The translations under genes were made by a program, and so were the position numbers. Positions 27,301 through 35,827 of a DNA stretch of 64,000 nucleotides are shown piece by piece (within the stretch, counting starts at the first letter, position 1; each line of letters starts with the position of its first letter). Under the pieces are notes generated by a model that was given only the letters and a program-made list of their open reading frames with translations, was not told where the DNA came from and made no database searches. The stretch comes from JACPNO01 sp963825405. GTDB lineage: Bacteria > Acidobacteriota > Terriglobia > Bryobacterales > Bryobacteraceae. The DNA is taken from assembly GCA_963825405.1 (NCBI GenBank), contig CAWGTB010000009.1, forward strand, positions 1 to 64,000, written 5' to 3'.

Positions 27301-28954
27301 TGAAGGCGGCCAATTGCCGGGCCACAAGGTGGACGAAGTCATCGCACGCATTCGCCATTCGATTCCCGGCGTGGGACTCATCTCGCCGCCACCGCATCAC
27401 GATATCTATTCGATCGAAGATCTGGCGCAGTTGATCTACGACTTGAAAAACGTGAATCCGAAGGCGCGCATTTCCGTTAAGCTGGTCGCGGAAGTAGGCG
27501 TCGGGACCATTGCCGCTGGTGTGGCGAAAGCCCATGCCGACGTGATTCTGATCAGCGGTCACGATGGTGGCACCGGCGCTTCTCCGCTCACTTCCCTGCA
27601 ACATTCCGGCGTGCCCTGGGAGCTCGGTCTCGCCGAAACTCAGCAGGTGCTGGTTCTCAATGATCTGCGCGGGCGCGTTCGTGTCCAGACCGATGGCAAA
27701 CTACAAACCGGCCGTGATGTCGCCGTCGCCGCTCTGCTCGGAGCCGAGGAATTTGGATTCTCTACCGCGCCGCTGGTCGCGCTCGGCTGCATCATGATGC
27801 GCAAGTGCCATCTCAACACCTGCCCGGTTGGAATCGCGACGCAGGATCCGATCCTGCGCCAGAAATTCGCCGGACAGCCCGAGCACGTCATCAATTTCTT
27901 CTTCTTCATCGCGGAGCAGTTGCGGGCGCTGATGGCGGAGATGGGTTTCCGCAAGATGGACGAAATGATTGGCCGCGTCGACATGCTCGAAATGCGCGCC
28001 GCGGCGGATCACTGGAAAGCCAGCGGCCTGGATTTCTCGGCGATTCTTTACGACCCGCCGGTTCCCTCGCGCGTGGCGCGGCGGTCGGTGCAGGCTCAGG
28101 ATCACGGGCTCACCCAGGCGCTCGATCATCAGTTGCTGCAACTGGGCGCGGAAGCGCTGGATCATGCCAAGCCGGTCGAGATTCAACTGCCGATTCGCAA
28201 CGTGCATCGCACCGTGGGCGCCATGCTGAGCGGCGAAGTCGCCCGGCGCTATGGCTCCGCCGGCTTGCCGGAGGAAACCATCCGCTGCTCATTCACGGGC
28301 TCGGCGGGACAGAGCTTCGGTGCTTTTCTCGCGCCTGGCATCACCCTCGAGCTCGAAGGCGACGCCAATGATTACGTCGGAAAAGGCCTCTCCGGCGGGC
28401 GGGTAATCGTCCGGCCGCCGCGCACTTCGACTTTCGCGCCGGAGGAAAACGTCCTTATCGGCAATGTCGTGCTATATGGCGCCACCGCCGGCGAAGCGTT
28501 CTTCAGCGGCATGGCGGGCGAGCGATTTGCCGTCCGCAATTCCGGCGCCACGGCCGTCGTCGAAGGGCTGGGCGATCACGGCTGCGAGTACATGACGCGC
28601 GGGGTGGTTCTGGTGCTGGGAAAAGCCGGGCGCAATTTTGCCGCCGGCATGAGCGGCGGCATCGCCTACGTGTTCGATGAAGCCGGCGACTTCGCGCAAA
28701 AGCGCTGCAATCACGGTGGTGTGGATCTTGAGCCGCTGGTCGAAGGCGAAGATATTCGAACGGTGCGCACGTTGATCGACCGCCACCTGCACCTGACGGG
28801 CAGCCCGCGCGCCCAGCGAATTCTTGCCAATTGGACGCAGGCGCTGCCGCAGTTCATCAAAGTTTTCCCACGCGAATATCGGCGCGTCCTCGAGAAAGAC
28901 ACACGCATGCCGGACGCGACTGCCACGATCCCGGAGCCCGTTGCGCATGGGTAA
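24365..28954 (+). CDS. gltB: Glutamate synthase (NADPH), large subunit
   Basis: About 1,530 residues, the normal size for GltB. It transfers the amide of glutamine to 2-oxoglutarate. The N-terminal class II amidotransferase domain would be processed before the nucleophile Cys in EHDSCGIGFVASIKG (about residue 32), followed by LQHRGASGCDADTGDGAGVL and the QRFSTNTFPTWQLAHPYR region. The FMN domain holds GAMSFGSISKETHETIAIAM and MGAKPGEGGQ-like AQGAKPGEGGQLPGHKV. The 3Fe-4S cysteines are in IMMRKCHLNTCPVGIATQD. The C-terminal beta-helix (GXGXG) domain includes SGGRVIVRPP and GMSGGIAYVFDEAGDF. The ATG at 24365 (or the next at 24368) is preferred because sequence upstream is the promoter. gltD starts inside its last codons. 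Confidence 0.95.
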   Translation: MMEHPKLDRPMVAEGLPASQGLYHPANEHDSCGIGFVASIKGEKSHAIVQKGIQVLINLQHRGASGCDADTGDGAGVLIQVPHRFFARECARLGFPLPAPGAYGVGMVFLPVARQQRLECEGMLERIAREEGLSVLGWRDTPIDGTAVGRIARGSQPYIEQVFLGGPDGMTEEALERKLYVVRKRTEREVAASDLPDKGDFYVPSLSCRTIIYKGLLLAAQISRFYPDLADPELESALCLVHQRFSTNTFPTWQLAHPYRYIAHNGEINTVRGNVNWMHARQSTLASSLFGEGGIAKLLPLVTHGGSDSANFDNVLELLHLGGRDLPHAMAMMIPEAWSGNPHMNPAKRAFYEYHASLMEPWDGPAAIAFTDGRIIGATLDRNGLRPARYLITHDDLVVMASETGVMPVAPEEIRKNGRLQPGKMFLVDTVAGRIVPDREIKQRLAARQPYAQWLEQNQITISQLPEPARSHGYDPETLLMRQRAFGYTDEDLRILMLPMAARGEEPVGSMGIDTPLACLSDKPQPLFHYFKQLFAQVTNPPIDPIREEMVMSLVNYIGREGNILDETAAHCHTLKLPYPILSNQDLERLRRVSHGDFLATTLSTLFRADGGEKELERALDGLSRRASLAIKSGYTVLILSDRGVDEDYAPIPSLLALTAVHNHLIRECTRTQVALVIESGEPREVMHFALLLGYGASAVNPYLAIETLQDFVERGDVPEGMSFQEALRNYIKSINKGLLKVISKMGVSTLQSYCGAQLFEAIGLSQSLVAKYFTGTASRIEGVGLAVLAEEARLKHAHAFRPPTGFETELPVGGNYQYRASGEYHLFNPLTVSKLQHAVQQKNFATFEEYTRLINDQSRQLCTLRGLMEFKKASHPVAIEEVEPASEIVKRFATGAMSFGSISKETHETIAIAMNRIGGKSNTGEGGEDEARFGRDASGDWRRSAIKQVASARFGVTANYLVNADELQIKMAQGAKPGEGGQLPGHKVDEVIARIRHSIPGVGLISPPPHHDIYSIEDLAQLIYDLKNVNPKARISVKLVAEVGVGTIAAGVAKAHADVILISGHDGGTGASPLTSLQHSGVPWELGLAETQQVLVLNDLRGRVRVQTDGKLQTGRDVAVAALLGAEEFGFSTAPLVALGCIMMRKCHLNTCPVGIATQDPILRQKFAGQPEHVINFFFFIAEQLRALMAEMGFRKMDEMIGRVDMLEMRAAADHWKASGLDFSAILYDPPVPSRVARRSVQAQDHGLTQALDHQLLQLGAEALDHAKPVEIQLPIRNVHRTVGAMLSGEVARRYGSAGLPEETIRCSFTGSAGQSFGAFLAPGITLELEGDANDYVGKGLSGGRVIVRPPRTSTFAPEENVLIGNVVLYGATAGEAFFSGMAGERFAVRNSGATAVVEGLGDHGCEYMTRGVVLVLGKAGRNFAAGMSGGIAYVFDEAGDFAQKRCNHGGVDLEPLVEGEDIRTVRTLIDRHLHLTGSPRAQRILANWTQALPQFIKVFPREYRRVLEKDTRMPDATATIPEPVAHG

Positions 28955-30396
28955 GAGCACTGGATTTCTCGAGTATGCGCGCGAAGCGCCGCCGCGGCGT
29001 CCGGTCGCGGAGCGCGTCAACGACTGGTTCGAAATTTACCAGGATTTCCCCGTGGACCGGCTGCAGCAGCAAGGTGCGCGCTGCATGGATTGCGGCGTCC
29101 CGTTCTGCCACACCGGCTGTCCGGTAAACAACATCATTCCCGATTGGAACGACCTGGTATACCGCGGGCGCTGGCGCGAAGCCATTCGCGTACTGCATTC
29201 CACTAACAATTTCCCGGAGTTCACCGGCCGCATCTGCCCCGCCCCGTGTGAAGCGGCGTGCGTACTGGGAATCACCGACCCGCCGGTTACGATCAAACAA
29301 ATCGAAAAGAACATCGTTGACCGCGCGTTCGCCGAAGGATGGATCCGGCCGGAACTACCGTCAGTCCGCACCGGAAAGCGCGTGGCCGTTGTGGGCTCGG
29401 GGCCGGCAGGACTAGCCGCTGCACAGCAACTCGCGCGCGCCGGACACGCGGTCATGGTTTTCGAAAAGTCAGATCGAATCGGCGGACTACTGCGCTACGG
29501 CATTCCCAATTTCAAGTTGGAAAAACATCTCATCGACCGCCGCCTGGAGCAGATGACGGCTGAGGGCGTGGAGTTTCTCACCAACTCGGACGTGGGCGGG
29601 AACGTGCCTGTCGAAGATTTGCGCAAAGAGTTCGACGCCATCGTTCTCGCCGGCGGCGCCGGGCAGCCGCGCGACCTGCCGGTCCCCGGCCGCGAATTGC
29701 AGGGCATTCATTTCGCGATGGATTATCTGCCGCAGCAAAATCGCGTTTGCGAGGGTGACACCGTGCCGCGCCAGATTCTGGCTACGGGAAAGCACGTGGT
29801 GATCATCGGCGGCGGCGACACTGGCGCCGATTGCCTCGGAACCGCTCACCGCCAGAAGCCTGCGTCCGTGCATCAATTCGAACTGCTGCCCATGCCGCCC
29901 GAACGAGCGCTCACCGCTCACGCCCTGGCCTTTGTGGCCCTTGCAACTGCGCATCGAAGGCGCCCACGAAGAAGGCGGCGTTCGCCAGTGGAGCATCGCC
30001 ACCACCAGTTTTACGGGCGACGCGCAGGGCAACGTCCGCCAACTAAATGCCGTACGCGTGGGGCCGCCGCCCAAATTCGAACCGCTACCCGGAACTGAAT
30101 TCACTATCGATGCCGATCTCGTCCTGCTGGCGATGGGTTTTCTGGGCCCAGTGCGCGCCGGCATGATCGAGCAGTTGGGCGTGAAATTGGATACCCGCGG
30201 CAATGTCGAGACCAATCAGAATCACATGACGTCGGTCGAAGGCATTTTCTCGGCGGGCGACATGCGGCGAGGCCAATCGCTGGTGGTCTGGGCCATACGT
30301 GAAGGGCGGGATGCCGCCGCGGGCGTCGATCGCTATCTGCGCGCCGGTAGGGAAAAACAACTTGCCCCGGAGAGAAAACTCGCTGCCGTATCTTAA
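28947..30396 (+). CDS. gltD: Glutamate synthase (NADPH), small subunit (one frameshift)
   Basis: About 480 residues. The N-terminal part has the two cysteine clusters for 4Fe-4S centres (CMDCGVPFCHTGCPVNN and GRICPAPCEAACVLG). The FAD site is VAVVGSGPAGLAAAQQLARAG and the NADPH site is HVVIIGGGDTGADCLGTAHR. After about 29,910 the protein continues in another frame with WPLQLRIEGAHEEGGVRQW and DLVLLAMGFLGP, then SVEGIFSAGDMRRGQSLVVW. The break falls in the well-conserved PPERxxxxPWPLWP stretch, so a one-base sequence error is likely in this core enzyme. It oxidises NADPH and feeds electrons to GltB. The ATG at 28947 overlaps the gltB stop by 8 bases, showing translational coupling. Confidence 0.9.
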
Positions 30397-30404
30397 CGAA
30401 TAGA

Positions 30405-30436
30405 GCCCCGGCTGGTGGCGGCCGGCCAGGGCCTTT
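30405..30436 (+). terminator. Stem-loop terminator after gltBD
   Basis: GCCCCGGCTGG (30405-30415) pairs with CCGGCCAGGGC (30422-30432) apart from one mismatch and one G-T wobble, with a 6-nt loop, followed by CTTTTG. It lies 9 nt after the gltD stop, before the convergent gene at 30452. The T-run is short, so efficiency is uncertain. Confidence 0.5.
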
Positions 30437-30451
30437 TGCGTGGACCGTTAA

Positions 30452-30874
30452 CTACTCACCCGATTGACCGCCAAGATCGGCGACCCTGGCTTGGCCTCTG
30501 GCTGGGAATTCGAAGCCGTCCACATCACCGGGATAGAACCAGGCATGCAAACTAGGAGGTTGCCCAGCGGGCGACTCCGAGAACGTAAACAGGGGTTTGG
30601 AGGAGGGCTTCACCCGTGAACTCGGCAGCGCCAACAACATCGTCACCAGATGAGTCTCACGGGCATTGTAAATCTGCACGATGTTCCGATCTGCGCCCGA
30701 ATCCAGAAGTTTGAATACGTAAGTGCCCGGTGGCAAGACGACTCCGGACACTTCAATCGGCGCATTGATTTTAACAATGGTTTTTCTGTCCCATTCGCTC
30801 GCCTTCAGAACAGGACTGAACATAGCGCCGAGACTGAGGGTCAAGGCGGCCAACGTCAATAGCAAACGATTCAT
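30452..30874 (-). CDS. Small secreted protein of unknown function
   Basis: 140 residues with a signal peptide (MNRLLLTLAALTLSLGAMFS, cleavage likely near KASEW). The mature part is beta-rich and has the pattern VKINAPIEVSGVVLPPGTYV, FKLLDSGADRNIVQIYNARE and THLVTMLLALPS, a type of short exported protein that I associate with acidobacteria, with a carbohydrate-binding-like or PEGA-like beta sandwich as a possible fold. A strong ribosome site (AAGGAG) precedes the ATG. It is convergent with gltD. No catalytic residues or metal motifs are seen and its role is unknown. The 245 bases upstream, to the end of the DinB gene, show no further gene. Confidence 0.75.
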   Translation of the reverse strand: MNRLLLTLAALTLSLGAMFSPVLKASEWDRKTIVKINAPIEVSGVVLPPGTYVFKLLDSGADRNIVQIYNARETHLVTMLLALPSSRVKPSSKPLFTFSESPAGQPPSLHAWFYPGDVDGFEFPARGQARVADLGGQSGE

Positions 30875-31119
30875 AAAAGTACTCCTTTCTATTAGAGACG
30901 CGTCGGGAGGCGAGGGATTCGATCACCGTGGAGCACTCCAAGCCGCTAGCTGGTGCTCAACCACCTTCCTTCTACTCCCGTGTCTGACAACCAGATAGAC
31001 GCTATCGATTCGGGAAAAAGGTGCAGTGAGACATCGTCATACCTGTAAATCTGTGTAAGGTGGATCGGTGTTCGTCTGGTAGATCAGCGGAGATGCAAAG
31101 TGTAAACGGGTGTACGGGA

Positions 31120-31707
31120 TTAAGCTGGAAAGTCCGCGTGGCTGCGGACTTGCTCCGCCTGCCAGAGATGCCGCCGCTCGTGCGCCGCCAGGAATGCCAG
31201 GCACGCGCCCAGCCCAAAACGGAAAGGCCCCACAAAAGGCGAATGCACTTTGGCCCGCGCCAGATCCAGTCCCTGGGATTGCCGGATGCGATCGCGCAAC
31301 TCGTCTTGTAACGCCACGAATTCCATCCACAGTTCCCGGCGCGGCTGGAACGCTCGCGGCGTGGCAGCGCGCGGCGCTTTCATACGGATTCTGGGCGGAG
31401 GCTCGTTGGCGTGGACAAACCATTTCGCGACGAACCCGTACTTGAATGGACCGTCACCGTAACAGCGCGCCCGGTGCGCGCGTTCGATGGCTTCGTCAAT
31501 GCGCGGCAGGTGCTTGCGGCCGACCACTTCCAGATGGCTCATGCACTCGGCAATCGACCACTTTCCAAATGCGGGCCGCCAGTTGAATTGATGGTCTGTG
31601 AGCCCGTCCAGCAGGCGCTCAGCGCTGTTTTGAACCTCGTCAATCTGGCTCAGGCAATCGGCTAGTTCCCCGGTCAGCAGTTGGCTGACCTTAGGTACGG
31701 ACGACAT
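31120..31707 (-). CDS. DinB-superfamily protein
   Basis: 195 residues, the usual size for a DinB/YfiT-like four-helix bundle. The helix carrying the first metal-ligand His is NWRPAFGKWSIAECMSHLEV, a hallmark of the family, and the C-terminal pair of ligands is in CLAFLAAHERRHLWQAEQV (HxxxH). Members bind a metal and act as thiol-dependent transferases (bacillithiol or mycothiol type) or have unknown roles; which applies here is not clear. The gene stands alone between a small secreted-protein gene and the broken kinase. The ATG at 31707 gives a normal N-terminus. Confidence 0.85.
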   Translation of the reverse strand: MSSVPKVSQLLTGELADCLSQIDEVQNSAERLLDGLTDHQFNWRPAFGKWSIAECMSHLEVVGRKHLPRIDEAIERAHRARCYGDGPFKYGFVAKWFVHANEPPPRIRMKAPRAATPRAFQPRRELWMEFVALQDELRDRIRQSQGLDLARAKVHSPFVGPFRFGLGACLAFLAAHERRHLWQAEQVRSHADFPA

Positions 31708-31728
31708 AGTTTACCCAGTGTTGCTATC

Positions 31729-31764
31729 TGCATACTTTACTCGGGACGGGGCGTCAAGGCAACG
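31729..31764. repeat. 36-bp direct repeat, copy 1
   Basis: This 36-bp stretch (starting TGCATACTTTACTCGGGACG) is repeated exactly at 32243-32278, 514 bp away. Similarity continues for a dozen or so further bases with small gaps. Copy 2 includes the 3' end of the S58 peptidase gene, so copy 1 is a displaced duplicate of that gene end. The remnant kinase gene reads into it and takes its stop codon from it. Confidence 0.9.
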
Positions 31765-32199
31765 TGCTGCCGCGGTCCCTGCTCAGCACTGCTCTAGTCC
31801 ACATCTTGAGGATCACTGCGCCGTCGGGGTAGGTGTAATCCGGACTCAGGTCCGAGGTTGTTATTAACATGCCCTTCCGGATCACCTTTGTTCGTCCGCT
31901 CGCGGCAGTTCTTGTTTGCCCTGTACAAATCATTCTCGATGCACAGCCAGTTGATTTTCAAGTTGGTTACTTCGCTTGTGAGCGTACCTACAATCATCCG
32001 GGCGCTCGCTGTTTCTCGACAATACGCCGTTTCGACCACGACACAGTCGTTGCCACGATTTAGCTCTGTCGATCAGAGCATCGCGCTGCGCCGGCTCGAT
32101 GGCAAAAGCCTTCGTCAAACTTCTTTGCCGCGATGATGCGATCTGCGAGCCAGGTCTTCCCTGCCCCGCACAAACCCAGGATGAATGTAACTGTTGTCA
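31754..32199 (-). pseudogene. Broken P-loop (adenylate-kinase-like) ATPase
   Basis: The frame opens at 32199 with MTTVTFILGLCGAGKTWLAD, a clear Walker A motif, followed by RIIAAKKFDEGF. It then changes frame to AIEPAQRDALIDRA, to VVVETAYCRETASARMIVG (with TNLKINWLCIENDLYRANKN further on), and near the end to SPDYTYPDGAVILKMW. At least two frame changes occur in fewer than 450 bases. The fold suggests a small nucleotide or polynucleotide kinase. The 3' end runs into a 36-bp repeat copied from the neighbouring peptidase gene. The combination of frame breaks and a foreign 3' end suggests a decayed cassette, although sequence errors could account for the frames. Confidence 0.6.
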
Positions 32200-32242
32200 T
32201 AGTCGGCTTGATGATTTAGGGTCGGGCTCCAACCTAGTCAGT

Positions 32243-32278
32243 TGCATACTTTACTCGGGACGGGGCGTCAAGGCAACG
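32243..32278. repeat. 36-bp direct repeat, copy 2
   Basis: Exact copy of 31729-31764. Its first 8 bases are downstream of the S58 peptidase stop (TAA at 32251-32253, minus strand) and the rest are the last codons of that gene, so this is the original copy. The two copies flank 478 bp that contain the broken kinase. Confidence 0.9.
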
Positions 32279-33348
32279 CCGTGCTTCCGCAGGACCTCCA
32301 CCGTCCGGTCGATGGGCAGGGCTTCCACCGTGTGCCCGCTGCCGGTGACGGTGACCGCGCGCAGCAGCGAATTGTAGACCGCTTCTTCGGTCGCTTCGAT
32401 CACGGCGAGAAACAGGGGAGAGATGGCATCGTTCGTTACTAACGGTACCGACCCGCGCGCGGTGGTGAAGGCGATGGCATAGTCGCCGCTGCCATTCGAC
32501 GCCGAGGAACCGGTGCGCCCCAGGCCGACCATCGAGCGCGCGGCCATGCGATGCAGGTTGCGGGCATCGACCGGCGCGTCGGTCGCGATCACGACAATCA
32601 CGGAGCCGTCGCCGGTATTGCGTCCGCGCGGCGCGGCAAGTTCGCGGCCCACCGGCGCGCCGGCAATCGTCAACTCGCCACCGTAGTTGGACTGCACCAG
32701 CACGCCCACCGTATATCCGCCGCTGGCTGCATCCAGGCGCCGCGACGCCGTGCCGATGCCGCCCTTAAATCCGAAAGCGACCGTACCTGTTCCGGCGCCC
32801 ACGGCTCCTTCCTCCAGCGGCCCTTCTTTGGCGCCACGGATGGCGGCGAAAACTTCGTCTCGTCCTACATGCCGTCCGCGAATGTCATTGAGAAAGCCGT
32901 CGTTGGTTTCGCCCACCAGCGGGTTGATGGACCGTACCTCTTCGTTGCCGGGCAGCGCGAGCATGTAATCGATCAAGGCATCGGCTACGCGCGGGACGTT
33001 CAGCGTGGAGGTCAGCAGAATCGGCGTCTCGATTTCGCCCAGCTCGTTCACCTGGGTCGATCCCGCAAGCTTGCCAAAGGCGTTACCGATGAACACCGCT
33101 CCCGCAACTTTCTCGCGGAACAAATTGCCGCCGTGCGGAAGAACCGCCGTGACGCCGGTGCGAATGTCGGCGCCACGAATCAACGTAGTGTGTCCGACGC
33201 GCACGCCGGCCACATCAGTGATGGCGTCGAGCGGACCAACCGGCAACCGGCCGGTGTGCAGACCCAGGTCGACCGTTCGGGGCCGCGTCTGGCCTGGAAG
33301 CAAAGTGGCGAAAAGCGCGAACAGAGGCGTCAAAAGTAGAGTGCGCAC
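32251..33348 (-). CDS. Secreted P1/S58-family peptidase (DmpA/BapA-like)
   Basis: 365 residues with a signal peptide (MRTLLLTPLFALFATLLPGQ). These are N-terminal nucleophile aminopeptidases that cut themselves into two chains. The N-terminal part shows LDAITDVAGVRVGHTTLIRG and GAVFIGNAFGKLAGSTQVNE, and the expected self-cleavage site and nucleophile Ser is in NTGDGSVIVVIATDAPVDA (Gly-Asp-Gly-Ser). GTGTVAFGFKGGIGTASRRL lines the substrate pocket in this family. They release D- or beta-amino acids from short peptides. Length and motifs fit a complete gene. Its last codons are part of the 36-bp repeat found again 514 bp away. Confidence 0.9.
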   Translation of the reverse strand: MRTLLLTPLFALFATLLPGQTRPRTVDLGLHTGRLPVGPLDAITDVAGVRVGHTTLIRGADIRTGVTAVLPHGGNLFREKVAGAVFIGNAFGKLAGSTQVNELGEIETPILLTSTLNVPRVADALIDYMLALPGNEEVRSINPLVGETNDGFLNDIRGRHVGRDEVFAAIRGAKEGPLEEGAVGAGTGTVAFGFKGGIGTASRRLDAASGGYTVGVLVQSNYGGELTIAGAPVGRELAAPRGRNTGDGSVIVVIATDAPVDARNLHRMAARSMVGLGRTGSSASNGSGDYAIAFTTARGSVPLVTNDAISPLFLAVIEATEEAVYNSLLRAVTVTGSGHTVEALPIDRTVEVLRKHGVALTPRPE

Positions 33349-33423
33349 GACTCTGTAAGCGTAATACAGTCGAAATGCATGCGTGGTTTAATGATCAGAT
33401 GAGGTCGCGCCGATCGTAAAATC

Positions 33424-34818
33424 ATGCTGAAGTTTGATCTTATTGTCATCGGCTCTGGCCCGGCCGGACAGCGCGCCGCTATTCAGGGAGCCAAATCCGG
33501 AAAGAAAGTCGCGCTCATCGAGGCGCGAGAATGCCTCGGCGGGGTGTGCGTAAATTCCGGAACCATTCCCAGCAAGACCATGCGCGAAGCCGTGCTGCAT
33601 CTTTCCGGCTTCCATTACCAGAATATCTACGGGATGAACTATCGCGTCAAAGAGCGCATCTCGATGTCCGATTTGTCGTTCCGCGTCCAGCACGTGATCA
33701 AGACCGAAGTCGATGTGACCCAGGCTCAGCTCACCCGCAACGGCGTAGAAGTGATCTACGGGACGGCCAGTTTCATTGACCCCACACACCTTCGGATCAC
33801 CAGCGTCACCGGGTTGATCGATATCGAGGGCGCGATTTTCATTATCGCCACCGGGACCAAGCCGGCCGTGTCCTCCAGAGTGCCGGTAAATGGGCGGACC
33901 ATCCTCAACAGCGATCAGATCATGCTCATGGCCGATATTCCCAAGACCCTGATCGTGGTGGGCGGCGGCGTGATCGGCGTGGAATATACCTGCATGTTCG
34001 CAACTCTCGGCGTGCGCGTCATTCTGGTGGAGAAGCGCCCGCGGCTGCTCGAATTCGCCGATGCCGAAATTGTCGAGGCGCTTTCTTATCACTTGCGCGA
34101 TAGCCGCTGCACGATGCGTCTCAACGAGGAAGTGGAAAGCGTGGAGGAATCGCCTTCAGGCGGCGTGGTGGCAAATCTGCAAAGCAAGAAAAAGATTTCC
34201 GGCGACGCGCTGCTGTACGCCGTCGGCCGTTCCGGCAATGTGGATGAGCTGAACCTGGACGCAGCCGGCATCACGTCGGATTCGCGCGGCCGCATCGCCG
34301 TCGATGCCAATTTCCGCACCAGCCAGCCGCACATCTTTGCAGCCGGCGATGTCATCGGGTTTCCCAGCCTGGCGTCTGTGTCCATGGAACAGGGCCGTAT
34401 CGCCGCCGCTCAGGCGTTTGGCATCGACGCGCATTCCAATCCAGCCACGTATCCGTACGGTATTTACACCATTCCCGAGATTTCGTTCATCGGCAAAACC
34501 GAAGAGCAGTTGACCGATGAGGACGCGCCTTATGAAGTCGGTGTAGCCTACTACCGCGAAATTGCGCGTGGACAGATTCGGGGCGATACCACCGGCCGGC
34601 TGAAATTGATTTTTCACCGCGAGACCAAGGAAATTCTGGGCATTCACATCATCGGCGAAGGGGCATCGGAACTGTTGCACATCGGCCAGGCGGTTCTGAT
34701 CCTGAAGGGGACCATTCAATACTTCATCGACACGGTTTTCAATTATCCGACTCTGGCGGAGTGCTACAAGGCGGCGGCGTTCAACGGGCTGAATAAGCTC
34801 GCGCGCTTCACGAGCTAA
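33424..34818 (+). CDS. sthA: Soluble pyridine nucleotide transhydrogenase
   Basis: 464 residues, a flavoprotein disulfide reductase-family enzyme that moves hydride between NADPH and NAD. The FAD motif is FDLIVIGSGPAGQRAAIQGA and the second nucleotide motif is LIVVGGGVIGVEYTCMFATL. In the place of the redox-active CxxxxC of lipoamide dehydrogenase it has GGVCVNSGTIPSKTMREAV: the second Cys is Thr, as in SthA, which separates it from true disulfide reductases. IFAAGDVIGFPSLASVSMEQ is the C-terminal FAD-contacting motif. It is followed after 12 bp by a ROK-family gene with a strong ribosome site, suggesting a two-gene operon. It would balance NADPH made or used by enzymes such as GltBD. Confidence 0.92.
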   Translation: MLKFDLIVIGSGPAGQRAAIQGAKSGKKVALIEARECLGGVCVNSGTIPSKTMREAVLHLSGFHYQNIYGMNYRVKERISMSDLSFRVQHVIKTEVDVTQAQLTRNGVEVIYGTASFIDPTHLRITSVTGLIDIEGAIFIIATGTKPAVSSRVPVNGRTILNSDQIMLMADIPKTLIVVGGGVIGVEYTCMFATLGVRVILVEKRPRLLEFADAEIVEALSYHLRDSRCTMRLNEEVESVEESPSGGVVANLQSKKKISGDALLYAVGRSGNVDELNLDAAGITSDSRGRIAVDANFRTSQPHIFAAGDVIGFPSLASVSMEQGRIAAAQAFGIDAHSNPATYPYGIYTIPEISFIGKTEEQLTDEDAPYEVGVAYYREIARGQIRGDTTGRLKLIFHRETKEILGIHIIGEGASELLHIGQAVLILKGTIQYFIDTVFNYPTLAECYKAAAFNGLNKLARFTS

Positions 34819-34830
34819 AGGAGGTCAGCC

Positions 34831-35714
34831 ATGCAGGGAATCGTCGGTGTACTCGCGTCGGATCGTGTGGCCGTGGCCCTGGTCGCCGAGAATCGGGTGT
34901 CCGGGCTCATCCGTCTCTATCCCGAACCGGGCGTCGAAGCCGAGCCGCTAGCCGGCCTGCACGCCGAAGACATCATCGATCTCATCGCGCGCGAAGTCAG
35001 GCTGGTTACCAAAGGCCAGCCGCTGGACGCGATCGGCGTCGGCTTTCCTGGAATCATTCGCGATGGCGTGGTGGAGGAATCGCCCAACCTGCAACAAGCC
35101 AAAGGATGCCGTCTGCAGGAGCGTCTGGCGGCACTGCTAAACACGCGCGTGCTGGTGTTGAACGATGCCGACGCCATCGCCGCCGGGATCGCCGCCACGC
35201 GTCGACCGGCTGGAGACGCTGGTCCGGGTGTGGACGCTGGGCGTGGGCATCGGATATGGCCGCTATCCCCGGTCGGAGGGAGTCTGGGAAGGCGGGCACA
35301 TGGTGGTCAGTCTCGATCCCAAAGAGCACTATTGCGGCTGCGGCGGCGTTGGCCATTTGGAAGGCATCATGGGCCATGCCGCCATGCGCCGCCGCTTTCT
35401 GGATTTGGAGCCGGACGAGGTTTTCTCCGCAGGCGGAAGCCGGGGACGCGCGCTGCGCTGCTTTTGTGAAACTGTGGCACCGGTCGCTCGCCGCCGCCAC
35501 CGCCAACAGCATTCACCTGGACGGGCCGGGGAAATTTTTCATCTCCGGCCAGAGCGCCCGCTTCGTGGACGTCCCGCTGCTTAGCCAGTATCTGCAGGAA
35601 ATGGTGAAGATGAGCTCGCTGCAAGGCAGCCTGTTCGAAGTGATCACCACCAGCGAGGAGACGGCGATCGTGGGGGCAGCCGTCAACGCGGGGCGAGCGC
35701 GATCCGCGGCGTAA
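34831..35714 (+). CDS. ROK-family sugar kinase or regulator-like protein (two frameshifts)
   Basis: About 295 residues once frames are joined. A near-perfect ribosome site (AAAGGAGGTC) stands before the ATG at 34831. The N-terminal ATPase lobe includes LDAIGVGFPGIIRDGVVEES and LLNTRVLVLNDADAIAAGIA; the second frame gives WTLGVGIGYGRYPRSEGVWE; the zinc-binding loop reads HYCGCGGVGHLEG; the third frame gives SIHLDGPGKFFISGQSA. The usual third zinc Cys is His here. No DNA-binding domain is attached, so a kinase is likelier than a repressor. Frame changes lie near 35,205 and 35,465 and look like sequence errors because homology continues. The substrate (glucose or another hexose) cannot be decided. 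Confidence 0.82.
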
Positions 35715-35725
35715 AAACAAGAAAA

Positions 35726-35818
35726 ACATTTTCTCGCAGAGACGCAGAGAACGCAGAGAAAAACATCAGAATAAGTTTTAGTAGTTCTCTGTGTACTCTG
35801 CGTCTCTGCGAGAAATGT
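35726..35818. repeat. CGCAGAGA-type palindromic intergenic element, copy 2
   Basis: Arms at about 35726-35760 and 35785-35818 are nearly perfect reverse complements, with the same octamer structure as the element at 23248. It lies between the ends of the convergent ROK gene and the gene at 35828, where a hairpin could terminate both transcripts. Confidence 0.85.
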
Positions 35819-35827
35819 CTTGTTCTT

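Noticed and set aside
33424..34818. Lipoamide dehydrogenase or mercuric reductase
   Set aside because: The redox-active second Cys is Thr (GVCVNSGTIPSK), the signature of the soluble transhydrogenase.
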